From: Littorina saxatilis
Lineage: Eukaryota; Mollusca; Gastropoda; Littorinimorpha; Littorinidae
Direction: 5' to 3'
DNA length: 64,000 nt
Assembly: GCF_037325665.1 (NCBI RefSeq)
Contig: NC_090261.1
Location: forward strand, 16,879,852-16,943,851
Shown piece by piece: positions 45,908 through 57,600 of the stretch. Within the stretch, counting starts at the first letter, position 1; every line of letters begins with the position of its first letter. Position numbers and translations under genes: made by a program. Below the pieces are notes generated by a model. It did not search any database. It saw only the letters and a program-made list of their open reading frames with translations, and was not told the DNA's origin.

Positions 45908-48452
45908 CGACTTGTGTCTGTGTGTGTGTCACTGTGTGTGTGTGTGTGTCCGCGATGCACGGCCAAAGTTCTCGATGGATCTTTTTCAAATTTGGTGGCC
46001 ATATTCAGCTACACCCCGGACACAACCTGCTCGATGAGATATTTCAAGACGTGCTCTCAGCGCGCAGCGCTGAACCGATTTTGGTTTTTCTCTGGATCCA
46101 TTCCCAGTAACTCTTCCTTATCTTCTCCAATGTTTTCAGCGTTTGTCTCCCTTCCTTCGTGTGGCGTCAATCCATATTCCCGTTTCTATTTTTAGAAGGT
46201 CACTGTCGACCACGCTCAATCCATATTCCCGTTATACTATTTTTAGAAGGTCACGCGAAGTGGGTATTCCTCTAGTATGATATATTTTTTTTGATAATTT
46301 ATAACAATTAACCACTTGACTGCCTTAGGACAGGTATACCCGTCATGAGCTTGTGCAGCCGCAGCGCCTTAGGACGGGTAAACCCGTCTTCTCCGTTCCG
46401 GGATTTTCCAGAAATGCTACGTCACTGCTGACACACAAATAGCAGCCAATGGCTCGGTAGGATACGTAATTCTCATGAATAAATATAAATGGTGACGCGG
46501 TTTTGCGTCTGAAGGCTATTTTCGGCCTGGCGACAGGGAAGGGGAGAGAAATCTCGACTCGTCAAAATGGCTAACGGTGACAGTCGACCGGGCCCTAGTA
46601 GGGAAAAACAAAGCCGGACTGACGCTACAGGCGGTGCAAATGATTATGGATACTGACAGGGGAAGGGGGAGATCTTCTTTCGGACGATTCGTTGGAAACA
46701 GGTAGATGATAGTGATTATAATCCTTTCTTGGAGCAAGCAAAACAGCCACCTGTGTTTGATCCACAGGCACCGGAAGATGCGCCGGACTGATTTTTCAAA
46801 AGTTCATATTTAAACATCATTATAGCCTAAGCCAAACTAATTATTATTTCCATGATTAGACACTAAAAACAGATTCTTGGTTCAATTTCCCTTAAAAATA
46901 ACATAAATTTTACTTACCTACCTACTGCCAGTTTGGAGCTAGATTTTTTTGTGAATTATTACACCCCGAACTCCAACATTCCCTAGCAGTCAGGAATGCA
47001 CATACGCAAGTTTTGATTGGCAGCGAAAGGGTTAACATAACACAAATGAAAATTAAACTGTAGAAATAACTAGAATACTATAACTAAACTCCAACCCCAA
47101 AAATCACTACATACATTGAATTTTGTCATCATCACTACTCGCATTAGTTATTGCTTGTGGGCAAGACTTAAATAAGCTAAAACGGCTTGCTTAAACTAGA
47201 GTTTTGTTTGAGATGTGAAAACTTACTCCCCCAGTGTTTTTCTACATTATAAATGCATGAGGGTGTGATTGATAAGAAAAAAACCTGCAACACTGCTTAC
47301 AATGTTCATAAATGAAAGGTTAGAATAAATTCAAAAAGTTATTTCCACAAAGGAGTTTTCTCACATCCAGCATGTTTGCTCGGTCAGTTGTAATACACAC
47401 ATTCCAGAAATAGCTCTGTAGGGTTTGTGAAACATTGAGGAATGCTTTCCCACATAACATTATAGGCCAATCACTGGCGAGAGGTGCATGTGTCTCCACT
47501 TGTGTGCACTAACCACTTGTGCCAGTTGTGGCCTAGGTGTAGGACACATGGGAGAGTGTGCTCAATATGTTTTCAAGAGAAACAACTCATTCACATCCCA
47601 TACAAACCCGACAGTTATTTCCGAACATTGCATGCCTATTGTCTAGAAGCAGGTGTGTCTTTGTGAGAGACAGGCAGATCGACAAACAGCTTGTCAAAAA
47701 GACAGACGCACGTGCTTTCAGTTTCACACTCAGTTAGTGAGTTACACTTACAGTTACACACACACAGGGACAGACCACCACACACACGCATAATTCGGTG
47801 CATGCTACTGCTAGTTGCTACTGACTGCAGCAGATTGGGATGACACCCTGTTTTCACCATGTGTTCACAACTAAACGGAAGCTGGATCAGCATACATGAT
47901 CTCGAAACATTATTTATACTATTAAGATTCGCTCGATCAAGCCGTAAGTTCTTGTTACTAATTGTTTGTCTGTGCACTTTAATAGACCGTTGGGTCGATA
48001 TATTTTTTTTACTGTAACGGATTGTTTTGTCAATAACAAACGTTCCAACAACCTACCTTTCTTGTTTTTTTATTATTAATATTATACCAAACGGAGATTT
48101 TCATTTTTGCCAGAAACAAGATGCTTCAAGTTCTACATACGCACGACCATCACACCCAGACACAATTCGCCACATGCTACAGTAACACTAGTACCAGAAG
48201 TATTGCGGCAGATCGGGATGCGGTCGCCTTGGATATTATGTATACGACAGACACGCTGCGGTTGACACAAGACAAGGATACAGTGGCAGACTTGATGACT
48301 CCCTAACAGCTAAACACTGAAACAGCGGAAGCCGGAGAAGCATATCTCGAAACATTAATTCAAACTGAGATTCTTACGTTGAATGGACCAAGGGCGCCTT
48401 CAATACAGCGGTGTTGTTGTCTTACTAATTCCAGTGCCTTCTCTGCCAACAT
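38705..48452 (-). CDS. GINS complex subunit 1 (PSF1), complete, 7 exons
   Basis: Subunit of the GINS tetramer, which with CDC45 and MCM2-7 forms the nuclear CMG replicative helicase. Exons on the minus strand: 48378-48452, 45487-45551, 44934-45029, 43221-43311, 42743-42859, 41727-41801 and 38705-38779 (with stop). All junctions are GT-AG and phases agree, giving 594 nt, 197 residues; human GINS1 has 196. Landmarks: [15 protein letters not shown] (start), [81 protein letters not shown] (spans an intron) and [17 protein letters not shown]. The N-terminal helical A domain and the small C-terminal B domain are both present. The start is the first ATG and aligns with the family start. Candidate poly(A) signals (AATAAA on the minus strand) lie at about 38648 and 38587. 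It shares its promoter region with ABHD12. Introns are filled with transposons. Confidence 0.97.
39301..39762. repeat. compound CTCT/CA microsatellite
   Basis: (TCTC)n with CTGT, then long CA repeats with TACACA variants and a second CT run at about 39613-39635. Frames up to 164 codons are artefacts. Confidence 0.93.
39764..40042 (+). mobile_element. tRNA-derived SINE family C inside microsatellite
   Basis: Complete head CCGGCACGGTTGGCCTAGTG (A box) and GGGTTCAAACCCCGG (B box), then the family body to GGCCCTTCGTGGTCGGCTGG. The usual GCGTTAAGCAAACAAAC tail is lost. CA microsatellite continues on both sides. Not a working tRNA gene: there is no clear cloverleaf beyond the promoter boxes. Confidence 0.92.
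40050..40640. repeat. compound CA/CT microsatellite
   Basis: CA repeats with CT run (40156-40180). A longer unit with ACACACGAGTACAGACTCAT then GCACGCGTGCGC occurs twice (about 40420-40450 and 40520-40550). The 237-codon frame across it is an artefact. Confidence 0.93.
40998..41545 (+). repeat. 548-bp dispersed repeat F, copy 1 (GINS1 intron 6)
   Basis: Starts AAAACAAGAAGAGCAAACGC and ends CTCAAGTGACTCAAAAA. It differs from the copy at 43457-44004 at about two positions. A 108-codon frame is present in both copies but has no known domain. A segment is repeated internally in diverged form (TTTATAGTTTCCGAGAAAAG and TTGATAGTTTCCGAGAAAAG). Confidence 0.88.
42034..42456. mobile_element. inverted-repeat element G, long copy (GINS1 intron 5)
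   Basis: About 55-bp imperfect inverted ends: GCAGAAGGGGTTATAGTCAA then CATTCCCTGTAGG, with right-hand partner CTACAGGGAATGCACC then TTTGGTCGACTAAGACCCCC. The internal ATTCCCTGTA motif and the GGTCGAC-type end are shared with 49149-49477. Confidence 0.75.
43457..44004 (+). repeat. 548-bp dispersed repeat F, copy 2 (GINS1 intron 3)
   Basis: Near-identical to 40998-41545 in the same orientation. It lies 145 bp outside the acceptor of GINS1 exon 4 and runs into a (GA)n tract at 44005-44052. Confidence 0.88.
44005..44052. repeat. (GA)n microsatellite
   Basis: Uninterrupted AG dinucleotides directly after repeat F copy 2. Confidence 0.95.
44185..44293. mobile_element. right-end fragment of transposon H (GINS1 intron 3)
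   Basis: AAATGTCCTATTAAAATTTG, GTCAAATGTCCTATTCATG and the end CAACATCCCTG match the right end of the complete element at 55935-57018. Confidence 0.75.
45881..46276 (+). mobile_element. Helitron-like element, second copy (GINS1 intron 1)
   Basis: After an (AT)n run, CGATGCACGGCCAAAGTTCT, TCAGCTACACCCCGGACACA and CCATATTCCCGTT match 14363-14871. It ends CTCTAG before T. The terminal hairpin cluster is reduced to one decayed piece (CGCGAAGTGGG). Confidence 0.8.
46312..47031 (+). mobile_element. non-autonomous piggyBac-like element
   Basis: Flanked by TTAA at 46308-46311 and 47032-47035, with similar ends CCACTTGACTGCC and (inverse) CCCTTTCGCTGCC. Inside, ATG at 46567 opens [17 protein letters not shown], and a later frame reads [13 protein letters not shown]. 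This resembles the acidic N-terminus of piggyBac transposases. The coding part is short and interrupted, with no catalytic domain. It lies in GINS1 intron 1. Confidence 0.82.
47036..48377. other. rest of GINS1 intron 1, nothing further supported
   Basis: AT-rich intronic DNA with short frames. I see no exon, RNA gene or clear transposon end. Confidence 0.55.
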
Positions 48453-48530
48453 TTTGGCTGAAAACACAAACGTACTTATGCAATCTCAAGTACACATGGA
48501 TCAATCCACCATTGTCGTCTGCACGCGCAA

Positions 48531-48542
48531 TTTCCCGCCAAA
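48531..48542. promoter_or_regulatory. E2F-type site
   Basis: TTTCCCGCCAAA (on the other strand TTTGGCGGGAAA) matches the E2F/DP consensus TTTSSCGC on both strands. GINS subunits are S-phase genes, and E2F control of replication genes is well established, so a working site is plausible. Confidence 0.75.
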
Positions 48543-48568
48543 TCGACAGTGCTAAGCTAAACGGATTC

Positions 48569-48610
48569 TGATTGGTAGGATCTCTCACCGACTTCATACC
48601 AACCACCAAT
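48569..48610. promoter_or_regulatory. CCAAT boxes (NF-Y type)
   Basis: On the minus strand ACCAATCAG covers 48568-48576, reading toward GINS1. On the plus strand CCAAT lies at 48606-48610, reading toward ABHD12. Core matches only, not a proof of binding. Confidence 0.55.
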
Positions 48611-48662
48611 GACCGCATTTCTAAAATTAGACAGACCCGACAGCATTGTTGTGTTTACCAAC

Positions 48663-51600
48663 ATGGAGTCGAGGAGTATGATCGTGAAGGAGAAGGAAAC
48701 AAATGTTGGTAACATCGCCAAAAGTGCATGGCAGTTGAAGCTGATATCGTTCAGGTAAATGAACTAAGTACATTTAGTATCACTGCTCTAATTTACTTGT
48801 GAGTCTGCTAGCGATTTCATTCACCTGTGCAACATGGGGTTGTTTTGGTCGTGGTTGTGTGCCATCGCTTTGGACTTTGGACCGTACGTGCTAGTACAAC
48901 TGACCTATATTAGGTCCCTGGCACAACTGACCACAACACACCCTTCTTGATTCTCCGCCGGCATTCACTCGTCATTAGTTCATAATGCTCGACCGGCTAG
49001 CTTACATTCACCAGAAAGTAACATCAAAATAAACTCTTTTGTAGAGGCTTTGACTTACACAATTACTGCAGATAGTTCGAGCGTGGTTTTAATTGTTGCC
49101 ATGCATGTTAGCATTATTATTATAGCAAGCATTCTTTGTACTAAATAAGGCTGATGGGGTCTATGTCGACCAAAAGAGTGGGATTCCCTGTAGGTGGAGT
49201 TCCTGTAGGGGGATTCCCTGTATACAGGGAATACCACAGGGTGTTTTTTTCAATAAAACTTGCAAACCATACTCGAATTACTAAGAAATATCAAAAAAGA
49301 TCGAAAAACATCAAATTCTACCGATGTCGCTAAGCATCCCGTGACTTTCAGCGATATCAGCGAAACGTTACAGGAACTACACCTTATTGTGATATTCCCT
49401 GTATACAGGGAATCCCCCTACAGGAACTCCACCTACAGGGAATCCCACTCTTTTGGTCGACATAGACCCCATCAGCCTAAATAAGGTAAAGAGTTACGCA
49501 ATGAGCAGCTGACCCGCTGCTCGATCTTGGGAGATAATCGTGAGTGTGACTGTGAGCAGCAAAAGCCAAGGATGCTTTGCCATTTTATTGTCATTCAAAG
49601 TCATTTTATTGTCAAATCCTGCTCACAGACAGATCATGAACCTAGGTACATTTTGAACATGATAAAACATAGCATTCACTGGGTAAGACCCAGAGAGGTC
49701 AGCTTATACCTGCAATGACCCAGATCTACACACCTGTATGGTCAGTGAGGATACAGTCTACACACCCTGGAAGAGGTCAGACCACAGCTGTGCCCTAGCT
49801 ATAGGCTAGTCAAGTCAGTATCCATTGATCAGAAGGGCTGACTCATGAGTTTAACTGCTTGTGTTGCTTCAGATAATTATGTAATTAATTCATAGCACAT
49901 ATATGCGACAAAAAATGTTTTATGTTGATCATATTAAAAAAATATTAAAAAATTGAAACTTTTATTCAGATTTACATTTTCTGGGAAAGTTACACTACTC
50001 ATTACAAATAGACACTTCATCGATTGCTACTTTTTACACATTGTCTAAAGTGCAAGCTGGTAAAGCTAGCCTATGTGCATTTCTGTGACTTGATTATTTT
50101 TTTACCTTTTTTGTTTTGTTTTGTTTTTTGTATAAAACTCTTCAACAGCAAGCATTTTGCAGTTATAAAGCCCATCACTCAACCCCCACCCCACCCCTAT
50201 TCCCTGCAGGTTTTTCCTTCTTCCAACTGCATGTCCTTTCCTCTGTTTGGTGTATACAAAATACAATACATTAATTTGTTATTTCTTTCTTTATTTGATG
50301 TTTAACGTCGTTTTCAACATTAATTTGTTATGTACATTAGTATTTTTAACATTCATGAATAGAAGCAATATATTGTATACAGACTTGAAGATGAAATCTA
50401 ATACAGTCAGACTCGGGGGTGGAAAGCAATGACATTGAACCATGTAACTTGAATTAGTTTCTCCTCATTTCATTTCAGAGGTGAGGTGGTGAGATGGCTT
50501 TGGCACCTGAAAGTGTTGGGCTTTGTCGCCTTCATTTCCTACATCGCTCTCCCCATCTTCTTGATGGACAACTCTTGGATTGTTCCCAAGCTGGTCTTCT
50601 CTACTCTTGGTTAGGCACGGATAGTTTTACAAAATTATACACCTTCTTTTTAAGGCAAAAAAAAAAAATTGTCTGTTTCTGGTCACCCGACCGACCCTAA
50701 ATTTCGGCGCCGACCCTAAACTTTTTTTTTCCAAACTCAAATTTTTTAAATTTTTTTTTTGGTGGTATAAGGACAGGGTGAGAAAATGAACAACAAAAAC
50801 GTGTGAAAACGAAAGTCCGCTGACGATTGAAGGGGCATAACCCTACATCACAGTTGTAAGGGACATCACTCTATGTACTTCCTGTAAAACCACCAAACAC
50901 CGAAGCATTCACGCTGCGTTGAAATATGGAATCTAAAGGTGATGTTCGACACATTCTGGCGTTGACGCTGGAGAAGTGCGTGCACGAAAAAACGGGAGTT
51001 AAACTTATTAGTGCGTATCCTGAAACATTCACGCTCCGGGATGTGTTTCATGATATCCATACACCCGAGTTTGACTTGAAAAAACATTCGGTGCAGGTGA
51101 AAGCTGACGAATACGACCTTGACTGGTCACTGACGATCAGACCAGGTAAACAAAGAAAAACATGTCATACTCTTTCAGTCTTTGTCACAGATTTGTAAAT
51201 GTGTTGAGTGTCTTGTCTCTATGTATAGTGAATCCAGTCTCTTTGCGCGATTTTTAAAGTTAGTTTTATTGGTCTACATTTGGGAAAGAAAAAAAAAAAA
51301 AAGAAAAAAAAAAAAAAAAAGCAAGCCGACCTACCGACCCTATTTTTTTTAGCCATGTTACCAGAAACAGACAATTTTTTTTTGGCCTAAGGTGTTTGCG
51401 TGAAATGAAATTGTGTAAAATTAGAGGGAACAAACTGTGAGAATATTGTGTGGCGCACAGTTTTGTTATTGCTTGCTGTGTGTGTCAGTGTTACAAAAGA
51501 TGCATAATACTTTTATTTGTGTAGGAAATGACTTCCAAGTTGTTAAGTAAAATAGTTCATAAAAAGGGCAGTAAGATTAGATTAAGACTGGAAGGCGTGG

Positions 51601-54600
51601 AAGAGCCAACCAAAACCTTTGTATGTATAGTTTTTAATCTGAAATGTGTTTGCAGTGAAATGGCCTCCATTTGTGGACCCATCGTATCCCACAGATTTTG
51701 GACTCAACTCTACACGTAATTTCTATTTTGATGTGGAAAAGGGCATCATGATTGGGGCATGGTGAGTTGTGAGAGAGTGTTTGTGTAAGTGCACGTGCCT
51801 TCGCAGTTGCACTGTGTGTTTGTGTGTGCTCTCAGGCTCACATTTCCTTTTTGTTTCTTTGCTATTCATCTATAGCTATCTGAAAGTGAAATATTTGCAA
51901 ATCTCTCTCCATCATTTGTCTTTCTGATTCAGTGTTTGTATGTCGGGCATGGGAATTGTCCGCAGAAATTTTTTTTGTTCCGCCGAAAAAGCATAAGTGT
52001 CCGCTGAAATAATAAATGGGGAAGGCAAAAAACCAAACCTCTTTGGTTCTAAAACGTGAATTTAATGGCAAATTTGGAGCTCAGATGACACCAAATTGCA
52101 CCATTTGGGTTCTATGGAGAGAGAAAAATCCCCCTAGTAAGGCTAGGCGCTTTGCGCCGTTGGCTTGACGCTTCGCGTCTTCCAATGCAAAAACATTTTT
52201 AGCCTTTTTTAACTTTTTTTAATTCCCATGTCTGGTGTGTGTGTGTGCTTCTCTCTTTCTATTTAGTTCTTTCATGTTTGGTTACAGAGCTGACACTGAC
52301 AGCAACTGAGCAAGCACTGAATCGGTTTTCTTAGATAGATCTGTATGATTCTATGAATCATTGACTTTGCTTGTCGGCTCTACTCTTACATGGCTGACTT
52401 CAGACTACATGTTTTGTGTTGGTATAATGTGCAGGCATACCCTTCCCGCCAGTTTGTCTGCAGAGCGAGATGTTCCATGGGAGGAATATGAAGATCTGCT
52501 CCGTTCTGACAAACCCATTTTTCTTTATCTCCATGGAAACAGTGGAACTAGGTGAGAAGATTTTGATAGATTTATTTTAAAGCTACTGTCATCAGAAAGA
52601 TTTTTTTATCACACGTTTGGTAGCTCATTTCCAAGAGGATTTGCTTTGTGTGTGTGTGTGTGTGTGAGAAGAGGGGGGGGGAAGGAGGGAGAGAAAATGT
52701 GGAAGATGTCTATATCCTAATTTTGCTTTTCATTTTTGTTTTTAACAGAGGTGCCTACCATCGTATTCAGATGTACAAGTTCCTGTCTCGCTTAGACGCT
52801 CATGTTTTGACAGTGGATTATCGAGGTGAGAATTGTTGCGGTTTTATTCAGAGAATCATGTGAAGTTTAAAAATCAAGCCTTAAATATACAAAAATTCTT
52901 AATATCATAGCAACACCAAAGAAAACAAACATTTTATGCCCCACCGCTACTCCGTCTCCATGTCATGGAAAGTAAAATTGTCACTCTCTGTTTCTGGTAT
53001 GGTCTGTAAATGGTACGGTATGTTTTTTTGTTTTTTTAATCAACAAAAAGATGTTCTCTAAATAGTGTATGTCTTTGTAACCAACAATAAGATCACTTTT
53101 TATGTGATTTGATCAAGCCAGGGACATATCAGGTACAATTGCCAAGGGGAACTCTGTGGCAAGCATCTCTAAAATATAAAAACACATAACAAAGCTCTTT
53201 TGATGAAACCATTGACAGAAACTTCTGTTGTGAGGAAACAAACAACTTAATACTTAGAGATAAAAGATAGAATCATTGAAAATAACAGAGACAAAGAGAA
53301 ATATTTCAGAATCGGTCTCGCAATATACATCATCAAGAAGACTGTGCAAAAGAAGAGGAAACTCACAGCCTTGTTTGTTTTCCAGGCTTTGCAGACTCCA
53401 CCGGTGTCCCCACAGAGGAGGGAGTGGTGAAGGACGCGTACTTTGCCTTCAAGTGGCTGAAGGAGAAGAGTGGGGGGGCACCTGTCGTTGTGTGGGGGCA
53501 CTCTCTGGGCACTGGGTAGGTGTCTGTTCTCCATTGATTGCTTAATCTGCTGTCTCTGATTTATTTATCTTTCTGATATTTCTTAGTTATATAATAAATG
53601 AATAAAGGCGGTAGGATTTTTCTGTGTAGTTGGTGTATGTTGTTTTTGTTTTTTTTAAACAACAGTGTCAAGAAATAATGGTACATGTATTATCAAAAGG
53701 AGCACAACAAGTGAAACGCTTGCATGCTCTTATGTCCTTAAAAAGTGAGAGAGATTGGTGTGGGTTTTTTTTGTGTTTTTTTGTGGCACTGAGTAAGATT
53801 GATTTTTGGTGCAATTGCACTTACAGGCATGCACAGTACTGCGTCCAGAAAGAAGCAGTGTGTTGATGTTGATTCTGTTTGCTTTGTTATTTCAGAATTA
53901 GTACCAGCCTGTCCAGAAAGCTTTGCGATGAAGGTAAGTCGGAAAATGTTGTCAGTGGATGTAGAGAGTGTGGGTGTGTTTGAATCAACTTGCATTGATG
54001 TGAAAACTGACTATCAACAAAGCTTGCAGTCTAATCTGCCCACAAAAGTTGCATGTCATCAAAAGATTATGCCATGTGTCTAGCTCAAACTGGGTAAAAA
54101 CAAAACAATTTTAAAAGTCGAGAGTTTAAAAATAAAAACTTTTATAGTTTAATAGTGGTATATAAAAGACGTTGTTACCATCGCATGCTTCTGAAAAGAA
54201 GTTGAGTGTCTCATTGTAATAGCAGTAGCATGTCTGTAACCTGTAATCATTTGAATCACGTGTTTCAGGGGACCCACCGCTCGGCTTAATTCTGGAATCT
54301 CCCTTCAACAATATTGTAGACGCAGCTATTCAGCATCCTTTTGCATTTGTAAGTATTTTCTGTTGCCCGGGGAGTCTTGAGTTAAAAAATGAACAAAATG
54401 ATACGGAGAATCAAGGCTAAAACAAAGCGTGTGTGTGTATGTGAGTGTTGTAAAAATGGTATGTTTTAAGTTCAGTCAAGATCTCGTAGAACACTTTTTT
54501 TTTAAAGTAGTGAATTATACTCATGTTCTGTATTCAAACATTTCTGAGCTGTTGACTTTGTTCCAGGTTTTTTTTTCTTACCACACTGATATTTTGATAT

Positions 54601-57600
54601 TAAGTCAAATGCAGGCTATGCTTTTGATACATGAATTTTGGATTACAATTTTTAGACAATGCAGGTCTGTCACAGATACTCTGTCTGGTTTCAAGTTTGT
54701 GTATTCTTAGACTAGACTTCCTTCCACCCACCATGATTCAACTGGGTATAATGGAACAATTGGAATTTTGTATGGATAGTTTTATTGAATCTTGCTGTTG
54801 CAGCCTTTTGCAAACATCCCTGGTTTCAAGTCTTTCCTGAGAGACAGCGCCATGGAACATAACATCCACTTCAGCAGTGATAAATCGTGAGTGCTTGGCT
54901 CTTGTTTTGCATCAATTTCCTTGAGTCTAGCTAAACATCCATTTCCTTGAGTCTAGCTAAACATCCATTTCCTTGAGTCTAGCTAAACATCCATTTCCTT
55001 GAGTCTAGCTAAACATCCATTTCCTTGAGTCTAGCTAAACATCCATTTCCTTGAGTCTAGCTAAACATCCATTTCCTTGAGTCTAGCTAAACATCCATTT
55101 CCTTGAGTCTAGCTAAACATCCATTTCCTTGAGTCGAGCTAAACATCCATTTCCTTGAGTCGAGCTAAACATCCATTTCCTTGAGTCTAGCTAAACATCC
55201 ATTTCCTTGAGTCTAGCTAAACATCCATTTCCTTGAGTCTAGCTAAACATCCATTTCCTTGAGTCTAGCTAAACATCCATTTCCTTGAGTCTAGCTAAAC
55301 ATCCATTTCCTTGAGTCTAGCTAAACATCCATTTCCTTGAGTCGAGCTAAACATCCATTTCCTTGAGTCGAGCTAAACATCCAAACACAGATAGACAGCT
55401 AGTGACTCTGACCAGAGGTCACATTTAACGCATACTTAGCGAAGTTTTTTATTTGTCTCATAATTATCTCTCTATCTGTCCACTATAATTATAAAGACTA
55501 TTGAGGCGATGTTCTTGTGAATGTTTCATTTTGTTTAAAAATAAACCTTCCAATAACTATAAACTAATCTTTCTTGTTTTTTGATTCTGGATGGTTTTAA
55601 TTGTTTTTCCCTACTATGTGGTTGTGCTTTCCAAATCCTTGGGACACTGTTACACTGTTCCTTTTTGTTTGTCATTCAATCATGAAATCAGTATCTGGCT
55701 TTATTAGGCAAACCGTCAATGAATCTTTGACAGCATTCTTGCTGTAATTTGTAAGGGGATTGGAGTGTCAGGCGATGAATGGTTGGACAGAGTGGTGACG
55801 TGCAGTGTTCATCTTCTTTGTTGCAGGATCACAAGAGTAACGTCGCATATCATGATTCTGCATGCAGAGGATGACCGAATTGTTCCGTACGACCTTGGAG
55901 AGAAGGTATTTTCACATAAAACACTTGACTTATTCAGGGATGTCGTTAGGCGTCGGACATCGGACATAGACCGATTGAAAGGCTCAAATGTCCGATTCAC
56001 ATTGCCGCATGGCGGTCAGATGTCCTATCATTTTGAACTGAGCGCTGTCATTGTCCGATAAGAACTCCATGCCTTCGGACAGCGTGATATTCGATATTTT
56101 CCGTTCAAGATACACATTTTCAAAAAGCGACCGAGCACTCTCGCGTACAGGTGTTGTGCTGATCTTGCGTTTTCGGGAATTCCGAACCGTTTTCGATATA
56201 TATGAGCCGTTCGATATATAGATGCAGCACACAAAAGTTAGGAGTACGGGAGACAACTCCAACTGACTATTAAGTCTTGCGTCTGCTTTCGGTTTTAGTT
56301 CGAGACATTTTGACGAAGCGCATTGAATTATGCCACCGAAATAAAACTAAAGTCTGCCAAAGATCAACAAAAGCTGAAGATTTTTGGCTTTTCAACGGCA
56401 TCCTGTGCTACGTTTGAGTCAAAAACAGGTAAACACACGGCGAGCGTCATTCTTGAAAATGACAGTGCCAATGACAGTGTCGTCGCTGAAACTGGCACAA
56501 CCACGGAAAGAGAAGTTTTGTCTTTTGTACAGGACATGTCGGCACGACAGGAAATTCATAGAAACGGCCAACTATTCATGGCTGACCCTGTTTGGTTGGT
56601 TAGACCTTGACAGCAAAGAGACCATACTGCTTTGTCGAATCTGTGTTGAACCGGACTGTTTTTTCTTTTTTTTCTCAGTATTTTATTTTCTAGTCAAATC
56701 ATGCAGTTTGTGAGACAATCAAAAAAAGAGCGCTGAAGGTTTTTGTTGCTTTTTAGATGTTTGTTTCTTTTTGTGTGTGTCCTATTTGGAACTAAATTGA
56801 TAAAACAATGTATGCACAAATGTTTGGTGTATATATCCTCTATGTGTGTGTATTAAAGCATGTGTGTGTTCACATGATTTTGGAACCATTCCATGGACAG
56901 TGTTTTGCACAAAATTATGATGTCCTATTGAAATTTCTGAACATGGTCAAATGTCCTATTGATTCTAAAGAGATCAGGACATTTGTCCTATAGGTGTGAA
57001 TTTGTAACAACATCCCTGCTTATTTACTGCAGAGCTTTAAATATCAAATAAAAAGAAAAGTCTGAAAAAAAAGACTGGTTTTAACTCTTTTGTGAAGTCA
57101 CATAACACCCAAAAGTCAAGCAAAGCAGGAGATGCTAGTATATATTTTATAAAGAACAGATAAGAACTTCAGTGTGTTTTCTAGAAGATGGAAGTGAACA
57201 TTAAATGTTTAACTTTGCTTTTGTGTGTGTATTGTTGGTTTTTTGTTTGATTTTTGTTTATGTATGAGAGATTTTTGATTTTAAATGATTTGTGCAGATG
57301 GTTATCACTGATGAGCTCAAGGTTTGTTTTCTGTTTTTTTAATGAGGGGTTGCCATTCTGTTTGTTTCAGCTGTACCAGGTTGCGAAGAGTAGTCGCTCT
57401 TCTCACACCAAAGATGTTAAGCTGGTCAACTTTGATAGTCGTTATGGTTATGGACACAAAAACATCTACAAAGCTCCTGAGTTGAAGGAAATAGTGACGT
57501 GAGTACTAAGAGCTACATTTGTTAATTATACATTAAACCCCCTTTTAAGAACCCCGGATTAAAGACTTTCCCTCTTTTCACTTCTGGCTTTTTTATATTG

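Larger units (their letters stand above)
48453..48662. promoter_or_regulatory. bidirectional promoter region, GINS1 / ABHD12
   Basis: The 210 bp between the two start codons must hold both 5' UTRs and promoter elements unless leading non-coding exons exist. It contains an E2F-type site, CCAAT motifs in both orientations and no obvious TATA box, a typical design for a divergent housekeeping or cell-cycle pair. Transcription starts are not visible from sequence. Confidence 0.8.

Noticed and set aside
54907-55384. CRISPR-like look of regular direct repeats
   Set aside because: Units are contiguous with no unique spacers, in a eukaryotic intron; a minisatellite.
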